DNA from: Variovorax sp. PBS-H4
Lineage (GTDB): Bacteria > Pseudomonadota > Gammaproteobacteria > Burkholderiales > Burkholderiaceae_C
Reading direction: 5' to 3'
DNA: 64,000 nt
Assembly (NCBI RefSeq): GCF_901827205.1
Contig: NZ_LR594675.1
Location: 5,698,001 to 5,762,000 of the forward strand
Of the stretch, positions 32,827 to 41,991 are shown one piece after another; the first letter of the stretch is position 1, and every line of letters starts with the position of its first letter. Position numbers and translations under genes: made by a program. The notes under the pieces were generated by a model. It saw only the letters and a program-made list of their open reading frames with translations, did not search any database and was not told the origin of the DNA.

Positions 32827-34143
32827 ATGCTCAGCCCTGAAGACAACGAAACCCTCGTCCGCATCGGCCCCGGCACCCCCATGGGCGGCCTGATGCGCCT
32901 GTACTGGATGCCCTTCCTGCCGGTCACGGACCTGCCGCCCGGCGGCATGCCGCAGCGGGTGCGGCTGCTGGGCGAGGACCTGATCGCCTTTCGCGACAGC
33001 GAGGGACGGCTCGGCCTGGTGGACCACGCCTGCCCGCACCGCGGCGCCCCGCTCGTCTTCGGGCGCAACGAGGACTGCGGCCTGCGCTGCGTCTACCATG
33101 GCTGGAAGTTCGGGACCGACGGCCGCGTGCAGGACCTGCCGGCCGAGCCGGCCGAAAGCCGCCTGAAAGACAAGGTCCGCCTCAAGGCCTATGCGTGCCG
33201 CGAGCGCAACGGCATCGCCTGGGCCTACATGGGGCCGCAGCAGGACGACCCGCCGCCGCTGCCGGAAATGGAGTGGAACCTGGTGCCGGCGGAGCGCGTG
33301 CATGTCAGCTTCCGCGTGCAGGAATGCAACTGGCTCCAGGCGGTGGAAGGCGAGATCGACTCCGCCCACGCAGCCATCCTGCACGGCCGCATCGATGCGC
33401 AGGGCGCCATCAGCGACTGGATTGCCAAGCGCGACCTGCGCCCCAGCTTCGAATGCCAGCGCCAGCCCTTCGGCATGAGCGTCGCCTCGCGCCGCAAGCT
33501 CGACGAGGAAACGAGCTACTGGCGGGTCAACCAGTTCCTGCTGCCGTTCTGGACGCTGGTGCCTCCGCAGTCGCAGTACCCTGAGCTGTCGGGCCACGCC
33601 TGGGTGCCGATCGACGACGAGAACACGCTGTGCATCATGTTCTCCTACCACCCTTCGGAGAAGCTCTACGACAAGACGCGCGCGCTGTTCGAGAAGGGCC
33701 ATGCGGGCCGCGAGACCGGCCATGCCAGCAACGACGCCTTTGCGCCCCGCCTGCCCACCGAGCCCTTTGCCAAGTACTGGACCCGCTACACGCGGCAGAA
33801 CGCCTACCTCTTCAACTACGACGCGCAGACCAAGACCTGGTTCTCCGGCCTGCCCGGCCTCTGGGTCCAGGATGCGGCCTGCCAATCGGGCGTGGCGGCG
33901 ATCTACGACCGCAGCAAGGAGCACCTGGGCATCAGCGACACCGGCGTCGCGATGACGCGGCGCCTGCTGCTGGAAACAGTGCGCAACCTGCACGGCAGCG
34001 GCGCCGAGCCGCCGGGCGTGCGGGACCCGTCGACCTTCATGGTGCGTGCGGTGTCGCTCACGCTGCCGGCCGGCGTGCCGTGGCAGGCGCACGCCGAGCA
34101 CATGACGGCACGGCTGGACGCCGGCTTCGGCTACACGCCATGA
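32827..34143 (+). CDS. Rieske non-heme iron oxygenase, oxygenase component
   Basis: 438 residues, phthalate 4,5-dioxygenase-like. The Rieske 2Fe-2S ligands are C69-P-H71-R-G and C88-V-Y-H91-G-W. The mononuclear iron site is EGEIDSAHAAILH, with Asp178 as the bridging residue and His181/His186 as iron ligands. The enzyme hydroxylates or O/N-demethylates an aromatic or alicyclic substrate. Its reductase is encoded 34 bases downstream. Its FadR-type operator places it in the same regulon as the CoA-ester genes. Confidence 0.94.
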   Translation: MLSPEDNETLVRIGPGTPMGGLMRLYWMPFLPVTDLPPGGMPQRVRLLGEDLIAFRDSEGRLGLVDHACPHRGAPLVFGRNEDCGLRCVYHGWKFGTDGRVQDLPAEPAESRLKDKVRLKAYACRERNGIAWAYMGPQQDDPPPLPEMEWNLVPAERVHVSFRVQECNWLQAVEGEIDSAHAAILHGRIDAQGAISDWIAKRDLRPSFECQRQPFGMSVASRRKLDEETSYWRVNQFLLPFWTLVPPQSQYPELSGHAWVPIDDENTLCIMFSYHPSEKLYDKTRALFEKGHAGRETGHASNDAFAPRLPTEPFAKYWTRYTRQNAYLFNYDAQTKTWFSGLPGLWVQDAACQSGVAAIYDRSKEHLGISDTGVAMTRRLLLETVRNLHGSGAEPPGVRDPSTFMVRAVSLTLPAGVPWQAHAEHMTARLDAGFGYTP

Positions 34144-34177
34144 GCCGCACGGCCGCTCCGAAGGCGAAGGTACTCCT

Positions 34178-35128
34178 GTGAGCGATCTGCAACTGCTCCT
34201 GCGCCAGCTGCGCCGCGAGGCCGAGGGCATCGTGTCCTACGAGTTCGTCTCGGCCGACGGCGCGGCCCTGCCGCCCTTCACGGCCGGCGCCCACATCGAC
34301 CTGCACCTGCCCGGTGGCCTCGTGCGCAGCTATTCGCTGGCCAACGACCCCGTCGAGCGGCACCGCTACGTGATCGCAGTCGATCGCTCCGACGACAGCC
34401 GCGGCGGCTCGGCCTGGATGCATTCCGTGCCGCGGCCCGGCGACCGCCTCGCCAGCAGTGCGCCGATCAACGACTTTCCGCTCTACGAGGATGCGCCGCT
34501 GTCGATCTTCATCGCGGGCGGGATCGGCATCACGCCCTTCGTGTCCATGGCCGCGCGGCTGAACGCGCTCGGGCACCCCTGGCGCCTTCACTATGCGGCA
34601 CGGTCGCCCCTGCGCGCTGCCTACGCGAGCGAGTTGCAGGCCATGGACCGCACAGGCCGCTCGGTCGCGCTGCGCTGCACGAACGAAGGCGCTGCGCGCC
34701 TCGACATCGCCGCCATCGTGCGCGACGCGCCTGCGGGAGCGCATGTCTATTGCTGCGGACCGAGCGGCATGCTCGACGCGTTCACCGCCGCATGCCATGC
34801 GCTGCCGCCGCAGCGCGTCCACCTCGAGCGCTTCAGCGCCAGCCAGGAGGCCGCCACTGCCGGAGGCTACGAGGTCATGCTGGCGCGCAGCGGCAAGTGC
34901 TTGAACGTGGAGCCGGGCAGGACGCTGCTCGACACGCTGCTCGATGCAGGCATCCCGATCCAGTACTCGTGCTCGCAAGGCATCTGCGGCACCTGCTGCA
35001 CGCCGGTGCTGGAGGGCACGCCCGACCATCGGGACGACTACCTCACGCCGGAGGAGCGGGCGGCCAATCGCGCCATGATGGTGTGCTGCTCGGGCAGCCT
35101 CACGCCCCGCCTGGTGCTCGACCTCTGA
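34178..35128 (+). CDS. Rieske oxygenase reductase (FMN / 2Fe-2S, phthalate dioxygenase reductase type)
   Basis: 316 residues from a GTG start. The FMN-binding RSYSLAND lies near residue 50, followed by the NAD domain FIAGGIGITPFVSM and YCCGPSGML. The C-terminal plant-type ferredoxin has CSQGICGTCCTPVL (Cys265, Cys270, Cys273) plus a fourth Cys at 303/304. This order (flavin-NAD-ferredoxin) is that of VanB and phthalate dioxygenase reductase. It feeds electrons from NADH to the Rieske oxygenase just upstream. Confidence 0.94.
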   Translation: MSDLQLLLRQLRREAEGIVSYEFVSADGAALPPFTAGAHIDLHLPGGLVRSYSLANDPVERHRYVIAVDRSDDSRGGSAWMHSVPRPGDRLASSAPINDFPLYEDAPLSIFIAGGIGITPFVSMAARLNALGHPWRLHYAARSPLRAAYASELQAMDRTGRSVALRCTNEGAARLDIAAIVRDAPAGAHVYCCGPSGMLDAFTAACHALPPQRVHLERFSASQEAATAGGYEVMLARSGKCLNVEPGRTLLDTLLDAGIPIQYSCSQGICGTCCTPVLEGTPDHRDDYLTPEERAANRAMMVCCSGSLTPRLVLDL

Positions 35129-35188
35129 GCCGCACGGCTCTGCAAGGGCGCGTGGCGCCGCAGCCGAAGGCCCCGACAAGGACGATTC

Positions 35189-35617
35189 TCATGCACCCCG
35201 GCGGCGCGGCGCATCGAGTCGACGACGCAGCGCAAAGCCCGCCACCACCGCAGCGGCCGCGATCGCCATCAGCGTGAAGCTGTTCGTGGAACCGGATTCG
35301 GGCGATACCGGAGGCTGCGCGGCGGTCGCGGCAGGCGGCGCGGACGCCGGCGAAGAGACAGCCTGCTCCGCAGGATACGAGAACGGATTCAGGATCGCGC
35401 CACCGAGACTCCGGTCGGACACTGTCTCGGCAGTCGTGCTCGTGCTCGCACTCTTGTCTTGCCAGGCAGGCCACGTCCCATCGTTCGGAAACACGACCGC
35501 GCCGTCGCCGGCGGCCTGGACCGTGTCGACGTCGGCTTCCGCATGGGCAGATGGAAGAACTGCAGCGAGCGACAGCAGGACCGCTGCTGCGAGGTTTTTT
35601 CGAACGGTGAGTTGCAT
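35189..35617 (-). CDS. Small secreted protein with C-terminal membrane anchor
   Basis: 142 residues. The N-terminal signal peptide MQLTVRKNLAAAVLLSLAAV is cleaved near AHA-EAD (about residue 26). A low-complexity Ser/Pro/Ala linker follows (SSPASAPPAATAAQPPVSPE), then one hydrophobic helix (SFTLMAIAAAAVVAGFAL) and an Arg-rich tail (RRRLDAPRRRGA). That tripartite end resembles protein-sorting tails such as PEP-CTERM, but no PEP motif is present. No function recognised; not operonic with its neighbours. Confidence 0.7.
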   Translation of the reverse strand: MQLTVRKNLAAAVLLSLAAVLPSAHAEADVDTVQAAGDGAVVFPNDGTWPAWQDKSASTSTTAETVSDRSLGGAILNPFSYPAEQAVSSPASAPPAATAAQPPVSPESGSTNSFTLMAIAAAAVVAGFALRRRLDAPRRRGA

Positions 35618-35680
35618 GGGAGGAGATACCTGCAGCTCATTCTCCGGCGCTCCCGTGACACGCCCGTGAACCTGGACGCA

Positions 35681-36040
35681 TCACTCGCCGAGGTCTGGAA
35701 GACAACCGGGCGGCAGACGGTCGAGAGAGTCCCAATCGGACACCGTGTAGTGGCGCACCACTGGCTCTCGATCGAAGAGCTTGGACTTGTCAGCCGCATC
35801 GATGGAGGGCTGCTCATGGTCTTCTCCGGCAAACGCGCGAATGCTCTCCATCGAATCCCAGATGGACATGACGACCACCACGGTGGTGCCGTCCCCGCGG
35901 TCGCGAAAGAGTGCGGCCGCACGCCGGTTGCCGGGCGCTGCCTGCATCTCTTTCAGCTTTCCTTGCTCGAGATGCGCTCTGCATTCTTCGCGCAGCGGGG
36001 TGCGAATCCAGAACGTCCAGGTCCGAAGAATATTGTCCAT
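35681..36040 (-). CDS. Antibiotic biosynthesis monooxygenase-like (ABM fold) protein
   Basis: 119 residues, with ILRTWTFWIRTPL as strand one, an amphipathic helix, and VVVMSIWDSMESIRAFAGE, the usual dimeric ferredoxin-like pattern of ABM-domain proteins. The ATG at 36040 is used although its Shine-Dalgarno (GGAGG) is about 15 bases away; the frame is open further upstream without recognisable sequence. Likely a small oxidoreductase or stress-related protein. Monocistronic. Confidence 0.65.
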   Translation of the reverse strand: MDNILRTWTFWIRTPLREECRAHLEQGKLKEMQAAPGNRRAAALFRDRGDGTTVVVVMSIWDSMESIRAFAGEDHEQPSIDAADKSKLFDREPVVRHYTVSDWDSLDRLPPGCLPDLGE

Positions 36041-36275
36041 GGGCAAACTCGAGCAGCCTCCAAGGCCGTGGGCGACCTCGGTTGCAAGCTCGTCGATGAA
36101 GGCGGGTGAATGCTGCGCGGACGGATGCCTGCGCCAGCGTGCCGATTCGGCAATGATGCGCGTGCATTTCCCCTCATGCGAGGAACTAGGGCACAACGCA
36201 ACGGCGTCTGTCGCCAAATCGTGCTTCGGCGTGAACAAGTTCCTGCGCCGAAAGCGCCCGAAACCGGGCTCCGCT

Positions 36276-39092
36276 CTAGCCGTCGAGCATCTCGCGCATC
36301 TTCGCCGCGAGTTCCTCGAGCGTAAAAGGCTTTCCGATCATTTCGACGCCGGCGTCCAGCACGCCGTTGTGCACCACGGCATTGCGCGTATAGCCGGTGG
36401 TGAACAGGACCTTCAGGCCGGGCCAGCGGCGCCGCGCTTCCTCCGCGAGCTTGGCGCCGTTCACTTCGGGCATGACGACGTCGGTGAACATCAGCGCGAC
36501 CTCCGGGTGCGCCTCCAGCTGGCGCAGCGCCGCCGCGGCGCCGTCGGCCTCGAGGACGCAGTAGCCCAGTTCAGTCAGCGCGTCGACGCTGAACTGGCGC
36601 ACCGCGGGCTCGTCTTCCACGACGAGCACCACCTCCTGCGATTCGCCGCGCGGCAGGTCGGCTGCAACATCGGCTTGCTGCTCGTCCGCTTGCAAGCCGA
36701 CGGCGCGCGGCAAATAGACCTTGACCGTCGTCCCCTGACCGACCTCGGAGTAGATCTTTACGTGCCCTCCGCTCTGCTTGACGAAGCCGTACACCTGGCT
36801 GAGGCCCAGCCCGGTCCCCTTGCCCACCTCCTTGGTCGTGAAGAAGGGATCGAAGGCCTTGGCAATGACTTCCTCGCCCATGCCCGATCCGGTGTCGGTG
36901 AGGGCGACAAGCACGTACTGGCCGGAAGGCACGCCGAGGTGGTTGGCTGCGTAGCGCTCGTCGAGGTGCGCATTCTGCGTCTCGATGGTCAGCCGGCCAC
37001 CGTCGGGCATGGCGTCGCGCGCATTCACCGCCAGGTTGAGGATCGCGTTCTCCAGCTGGTTGGGATCGGCGCTCGTGCGCCAGAGCCCGCCCGCGAGCAC
37101 GGTCTCGAGCTGCACATCGGCGCCCAATGCGCGCCGCAGCAGATCGGACATGCCTGCGACGAGCTTGTTGGCATCGATGGGCTCCGGCCGAAGCGGCTGC
37201 TGCCGCGAGAACGCGAGCAGCCTCTGCGTCAGAAGTGCAGCGCGCCGCGCCGCGTCCATCGCGGCCGTGGCATAGCGCTGCGCACGCGGGTCGGCGGCGG
37301 CAACGCGGCGACGCAGCAGTTCGAGCGAACCGATGACCACCGCCAGCATGTTGTTGAAGTCGTGCGCAATGCCGCCGGTCAGCTGGCCGACGGCTTCCAT
37401 CTTTTGCGCCTGCCTCAGCCTTTCGTGCGCCTGTTCGAGCTCGAAGGTCCGCACTCGCACGCGTTCCTCCAGGTCGGCATTGGCATGCTGAACGGCATCG
37501 AAAAGCCGCGCGTTGTCGATGGCGACGGCGGCCTGTGCTGCCAAGCCGATCATCACGCGCTCCGAGCGCGCAGAAAAGACGCCGGGCTGTTCGTGCCCGA
37601 AAAAGAGCCCGCCGATGACTTCGCCTGACCGCGAGGCCACCGGCACGGCCAGATAGCTCCTGACCGGCAGGTGCCCCTGGGGCATGCCCTTGTGGGGCCG
37701 GTTGTGGCCGTAGCGTTCGTCGGCGAGGATGTCGTCCGACCGGATCACGCCTTGCCCGAGGAAGGTCGGCGCGAACACCGCCGTGGCCCGTGGCATGCCG
37801 AAATTCTCGAACGCGCTTCGCTCGGCGCCGCAAAGCGCGTAGAGCATGTAGCGCCCGCCCTGCTCGTCCACCACGTTGTAGAAGAACGCGCCGAAACGCG
37901 CCCCTGTGAGCTCGACGCCCGCGTCGACGACGTGCTGCACGAGCTTCTCGACTCCGAGTTCAGCTGCGATTTGCGCGCCGGTCGCGTTGATGATCTCCAA
38001 GGCCTGGCTTTCCATGGCCAGCTGGTCCCTGCTCTCGCGCAGCCAGGCCTCGACGCGGGCACGTTCCGCGGCGTCCCAGGTCCGCTCCGCCGTCTCTTGC
38101 GCGAGCTCGACCTCGTGCTTCTTCCAGATCCGAGGCTCGGGCTCGTGCAGGTAGAAAATGGCCCTGAGTGCGTGGTCGCGCACCAAGGGCACGACGATGA
38201 GCGCGCGCGTCGCGATGCTCTCCCAGGTGCCGGCGTAGGCCTCGCCCGCCCGATCATCGGTGCGGAAATCCTCGATGACCAAGGTGCGGCCGTGCTTCAA
38301 CTCGGCGATCACGGCCGGGCCGAAGCCGTCGAGCAGCCGCGCTTCGCCGGCCAGGCTGGGCACGTCGCCGGTCGTCCAGTCGCGCGCCACGGTCACCGTT
38401 TCCTGGGCACCGTCGATACTGCCGTAGCCGGCTCGCGCCACGGCGAGCTGCCGCCCGAGCAGCTCCGCTGCGGCGCAGGTGACTTCCACCGGGTCGCTCA
38501 GCTTGCGCATGGCATCGCTGAGCTTGAGAAGAAAGTGCTGGCGGGCCAATACGGCCTTGGTGCGGGCTTCGCTCTCGCGCAGGGCGGCCTCGGCGCAGAC
38601 CCGCTGAGTGGTCTCGACCACGATCGCAAGCACGCCGGCGGGAGTGCCGCTCTCATCGAGGACGGGGGAGTAGTCGAGGTTCATCCACACCTGCTCGGCC
38701 TGTCCGCTGCGGTACAGCGTCAGCTCCTGGTCCTTGAAGGCGAGTGTTCCCCCGGCCAGGCAGACCTTCATCACGCGATCGTTGAACGCCGCCACTTCGG
38801 ACCAGCCTTCGCGCACCTTCGAGCCGAGCAGCTGCGGATGCCGCCCGCCGGCGATTACCGAGTACGCATCGTTGTAGATCATGACGCCGTCTTTGCCCCA
38901 CAGCATCACCATCGGAACAGGCGATCGAAGCAGCAGGGATGTCGCCGTTTTCAGGCTCTGGTGCCAGGCGGACATCGGACCCAGGGCCGTCTGCGTCCAG
39001 GGAAAATCGCGCATCCTGCGCCCGAGTTCGCCGCCCCCGACAAGAAAGCTGAAAGGATCTCGCTCACCGGCTCCGTCAGAACTCACGAACAT
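36276..39092 (-). CDS. Hybrid sensor histidine kinase / response regulator
   Basis: 938 residues with no membrane segments. Order: PAS (about 45-165), GAF (about 185-345), second GAF (about 375-535, ending AAQAAVAIDNARLFD), coiled coil, HisKA with GGIAHDFNN (phospho-His577), HATPase_c (NLAVNARDAMPDGG and GTGLGLSQVYGFV), and receiver domain with MFTDVVMPEVNG (phospho-Asp871). A cytosolic sensor of a soluble or light/redox signal is likely. The second GAF lacks an obvious bilin-binding Cys. No DNA-binding response regulator is adjacent. Confidence 0.93.
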   Translation of the reverse strand: MFVSSDGAGERDPFSFLVGGGELGRRMRDFPWTQTALGPMSAWHQSLKTATSLLLRSPVPMVMLWGKDGVMIYNDAYSVIAGGRHPQLLGSKVREGWSEVAAFNDRVMKVCLAGGTLAFKDQELTLYRSGQAEQVWMNLDYSPVLDESGTPAGVLAIVVETTQRVCAEAALRESEARTKAVLARQHFLLKLSDAMRKLSDPVEVTCAAAELLGRQLAVARAGYGSIDGAQETVTVARDWTTGDVPSLAGEARLLDGFGPAVIAELKHGRTLVIEDFRTDDRAGEAYAGTWESIATRALIVVPLVRDHALRAIFYLHEPEPRIWKKHEVELAQETAERTWDAAERARVEAWLRESRDQLAMESQALEIINATGAQIAAELGVEKLVQHVVDAGVELTGARFGAFFYNVVDEQGGRYMLYALCGAERSAFENFGMPRATAVFAPTFLGQGVIRSDDILADERYGHNRPHKGMPQGHLPVRSYLAVPVASRSGEVIGGLFFGHEQPGVFSARSERVMIGLAAQAAVAIDNARLFDAVQHANADLEERVRVRTFELEQAHERLRQAQKMEAVGQLTGGIAHDFNNMLAVVIGSLELLRRRVAAADPRAQRYATAAMDAARRAALLTQRLLAFSRQQPLRPEPIDANKLVAGMSDLLRRALGADVQLETVLAGGLWRTSADPNQLENAILNLAVNARDAMPDGGRLTIETQNAHLDERYAANHLGVPSGQYVLVALTDTGSGMGEEVIAKAFDPFFTTKEVGKGTGLGLSQVYGFVKQSGGHVKIYSEVGQGTTVKVYLPRAVGLQADEQQADVAADLPRGESQEVVLVVEDEPAVRQFSVDALTELGYCVLEADGAAAALRQLEAHPEVALMFTDVVMPEVNGAKLAEEARRRWPGLKVLFTTGYTRNAVVHNGVLDAGVEMIGKPFTLEELAAKMREMLDG

Positions 39093-39252
39093 CGTCTCCT
39101 CGGCTTTCCGGGCGGGCCTGCGCCGCCCCGTCTGGGTGTCGTGCTGGAGTATGCCGAATGGCGGGGCGATGGGCGCAATGGCACCGCTCCTGCGCCTGGC
39201 GTTGTGCCGCTGCGGCGGCGGCTCGAAACGCCATTGTCGAGCGCCGCATCAG

Positions 39253-39264
39253 AGTATATTCAAG
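39253..39264 (+). promoter_or_regulatory. Candidate GntR operator upstream of the regulator gene
   Basis: GAGTATATTCAAG (39252-39264) shares the ten bases TATATTCAAG with the palindromic site at 40033-40046. It lies 30 bases before the regulator start, in the position for autoregulation. Confidence 0.5.
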
Positions 39265-39293
39265 CGCCCTTCCGGTCGATTCCGCCTCCTCCC

Positions 39294-40001
39294 ATGCCCA
39301 AGCCGCACACCATGACGCGCCGCCTCCCTCCTCGCCCGGCCCGTCCCGCAGGCGCCGACGCGCGCGAAGAAACGCTGACCGGTCAGGCCTACCAGAAACT
39401 CCGCCATGCGCTGATGACCGGCGCCCTCCTGCCCGAACAGGTGCTGACCGTGCGCGGAATGGCCGAGGAATACGGCGTCAGCCTGACACCCGTGCGGGAG
39501 GCAGTGCAGCGGCTGGTGGTCGAGCAGGGCCTCGAGGTCGTCAACGGACGCACGATCCGCGTGCCGCGGCTGGGCATCGAGACCTACCGCGAGATCCTCA
39601 AGATCCGCATGGAGCTCGAATGCCTTGCAGCCAAGGAGGCCGCGCCCCGAATTTCCAATGAAGAGATCGAGCGCCTGGATCTCGTGATGCAGTCGCACCT
39701 CGCGGCGATCCAGTCAGGCGATGCCCACCAGACACTGGTGAAAAACACGGATTTCCATCTTTCGATATATCGGGCTTCGGGCCAGCCCATCCTGGTCCGC
39801 ATCATCGAAGGACTCTGGCTTCGCGTCGGGCCCACGCTCAACCTGCTGTTTCCCCAATACTGCGGAAGCCTGACCGGGCACGAGACGCATGTGGTGGCGG
39901 TCGACGCGCTGCGCCGGCGCGACGGCGACGCACTGGGCCAGGCGATGCGCGATGACCTGACGCACGGCTCGCGCTACCTGATCCGGTTGCTCAAACCCTG
40001 A
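39294..40001 (+). CDS. GntR/FCD transcriptional regulator
   Basis: 235 residues: winged helix at about 30-95 (LTGQAYQKLRHALMTG, then RGMAEEYGVSLTPVREAVQRL) and an FCD domain. NTDFHLSIYRAS and LTGHETHVVAVDALRRRD provide the Asp/His metal-binding positions of FCD regulators. ATG 39312 is an alternative start. It lies upstream of, and in line with, an ABC transporter-decarboxylase operon and shares a TATATTCAAG element with its promoter, so it should be the local regulator. Confidence 0.92.
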   Translation: MPKPHTMTRRLPPRPARPAGADAREETLTGQAYQKLRHALMTGALLPEQVLTVRGMAEEYGVSLTPVREAVQRLVVEQGLEVVNGRTIRVPRLGIETYREILKIRMELECLAAKEAAPRISNEEIERLDLVMQSHLAAIQSGDAHQTLVKNTDFHLSIYRASGQPILVRIIEGLWLRVGPTLNLLFPQYCGSLTGHETHVVAVDALRRRDGDALGQAMRDDLTHGSRYLIRLLKP

Positions 40002-40032
40002 AACTTCGCCGGGGGAGGGTTTTGGAGCATTC

Positions 40033-40044
40033 TGAATATATTCA
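40033..40044. promoter_or_regulatory. Palindromic candidate GntR operator, ABC transporter operon
   Basis: TGAATATATTCA is a perfect 12-base palindrome in GC-rich surroundings, 74 bases upstream of the substrate-binding protein start. Its right half continues as TATATTCAAG, repeated before the GntR gene. Confidence 0.55.
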
Positions 40045-40117
40045 AGGCTTCTAAACTGCGGCCAGACCCGCCGCATGGCGGCTTCGCTTTCTTCGCATCC
40101 CAGGAAAGGCCGTCCTC

Positions 40118-41161
40118 ATGAAGCTGAATCTCTCCCGTCGCGAGTTCCACCTGGCCGCTGCCAACATGCTGCTCGCCTCGACCGCGGGCGGGGCGCTGCT
40201 CGGCGCATCGACGGCCGCGTTCGCGCAGTCGCGCTCGGTCAAGCTCGGGACCTTCGGCGCCATCGACGCGCAGAACTACATCCGGGCCAAGAACGCGTCG
40301 GCCAAGACCTTCGGGCCAGGCGTCACCAGCGATTTCGTGACCGTGCGGGCGGGGTCCGAGGTGATCTCTGCCATGGCCGGCGGGAGCCTGGACATGTGCA
40401 ACATCGGGTCCAGCCCGATGATGGTCGGCTACGCCAACGGCCTGAAGGCGTCGATGGTGTACATCTACAAGAACATCGTCGACAGCGAATGCCTGGTGGT
40501 GCAGGGCAATTCGGGCATCACGGACGTCGCCGGCCTCAAGGGCAAGAAGATCGGCCTGCCCTTCAACACCTCGGTGCATTTCGCGGCCGTGGCAGCGCTC
40601 AAGTTCGCGGGGCTGGGCCTGGCCGATGTGCAGCTCATCAACATGCGCGCCGACCAGATCGCCTCCGCCTGGCAGCGCCGCGAGATCGACGCGAGCTACA
40701 TCTGGGTGCCCGTGCTCCCGCGCCTCACGGAAGACGGCGGCAAGATCATCTTCAAGACCGGCGACCTGAACCAGAAGAACCTGGTGATCTTCGACGGGCT
40801 GCTGGTGCGCGACGAGTTCAAGCAGAAGTCGCCGGACCTGGTGCTCGCCTTCCTCAAGGACTACGAGCAGATCGCGCGCAGCTTCAAGCAGGACCCCAAG
40901 GATGCGGTCGAGACGATGACCAAGTTCCTCAACGTCGATGAGGCCACGGTCATGCGCTCGCTGAACACCTTCTACCCAGTGCCTGCGAGCGAGCAGCTCA
41001 GCAGCCGATGGATGGGCAAGCCCGGCGAGAAGGACACCGGCGTGCTCAAGACGCTGCAGACACAGGCGCAGTTCCTGTTCGAGTCCGGCCAGATCTCGGC
41101 CATGCCCAAGGACGTGGGCGGGCTCGTCGACTCGAGCTTCGTCGCCAAGATGGCCAGCTGA
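40118..41161 (+). CDS. NitT/TauT-type ABC transporter substrate-binding protein
   Basis: 347 residues. The N-terminus LNLSRREFHLAAANMLL carries a twin-arginine signal, cleaved near AFA-QSR (about residue 36). The body matches taurine/nitrate/sulfonate binding proteins: AGSEVISAMAGGSLDMCNIG and GKKIGLPFNTSVHFAAVAAL. The mature protein may be folded before export. Ligand candidates are sulfonates, amines or carboxylates; the accompanying decarboxylase favours an amino acid or amine-type compound. Confidence 0.93.
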   Translation: MKLNLSRREFHLAAANMLLASTAGGALLGASTAAFAQSRSVKLGTFGAIDAQNYIRAKNASAKTFGPGVTSDFVTVRAGSEVISAMAGGSLDMCNIGSSPMMVGYANGLKASMVYIYKNIVDSECLVVQGNSGITDVAGLKGKKIGLPFNTSVHFAAVAALKFAGLGLADVQLINMRADQIASAWQRREIDASYIWVPVLPRLTEDGGKIIFKTGDLNQKNLVIFDGLLVRDEFKQKSPDLVLAFLKDYEQIARSFKQDPKDAVETMTKFLNVDEATVMRSLNTFYPVPASEQLSSRWMGKPGEKDTGVLKTLQTQAQFLFESGQISAMPKDVGGLVDSSFVAKMAS

Positions 41162-41166
41162 CCGGC

Positions 41167-41991
41167 ATGGCGGCAGCAGGCCAGGACAACCGCTCTCCCA
41201 AGGTCCGCTTCGAGCAGGTCAGCAAGCGCTTCGGCGCGGGTGCCGATGCCGTGCAGGCCCTGGAGCCGATCTCGCTCGACATCGCCGAAGGCGAATTCAC
41301 TTGCCTGCTCGGGCCTTCGGGCTGCGGCAAGAGCACGCTGCTCAACATCCTCGCGGGCTTCGAGCAGCCGACCACGGGCCAGGCGCTGATGGATGCGATG
41401 CCGGTGCGCGGCCCCGATCCGCGGCGCGGCGTGGTGTTTCAGCAGGGCGCGCTCTTCACCTGGATGAGCGTGCGCGACAACGTGGCCTTCGGGCCCCTGG
41501 CCACCGGCAAGTCGGCCGGCGAAGCAGCGCGCATCGCCGCCCGATACCTCGAGATGGTGGGGCTCACCAGTTTTGCCAGGCGCTACCCGTACGAACTCTC
41601 CGGCGGCATGCAGCAGCGCGTGGGCATCGCCCGCGCGCTCGCCAACGACCCGGAGATCCTGCTGATGGACGAGCCCTTCGCCGCGCTCGACGCGCAGACG
41701 CGCGAACTGCTGCAGGAAGAGATCCGCCGCATCTGGCAAGAGACCCGCAAGACCGTGCTGTGGATCACCCATAGCATCGACGAGGCGCTGTTCCTCGCCA
41801 CGCACATCGTCGTGATGTCGGCGCGGCCCGGACGCATCAAGGCGAGTTTCCGGCCGCCCTTCGCGCAGAGCGCCGATCCGGCGGTGGTTGCGAGCCCGGA
41901 GTTCGCGCGCATGAAGGCCGAGATCTTCGGCCTGCTACGCGAAGAGGCGCTGACGGCCCAGCAGCAGGAAAGCAAGGAGCACCTTCGATGA
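41167..41991 (+). CDS. NitT/TauT-type ABC transporter ATP-binding protein
   Basis: 274 residues: Walker A GPSGCGKST, signature LSGGMQQR, Walker B LLMDEPFAALD and switch His in WITHSIDEA. This is the TauB/SsuB subfamily layout. ATG 41167 starts five bases after the binding-protein stop. It energises import of the compound bound by the preceding protein; the stop overlaps the permease start (ATGA). Confidence 0.95.
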   Translation: MAAAGQDNRSPKVRFEQVSKRFGAGADAVQALEPISLDIAEGEFTCLLGPSGCGKSTLLNILAGFEQPTTGQALMDAMPVRGPDPRRGVVFQQGALFTWMSVRDNVAFGPLATGKSAGEAARIAARYLEMVGLTSFARRYPYELSGGMQQRVGIARALANDPEILLMDEPFAALDAQTRELLQEEIRRIWQETRKTVLWITHSIDEALFLATHIVVMSARPGRIKASFRPPFAQSADPAVVASPEFARMKAEIFGLLREEALTAQQQESKEHLR

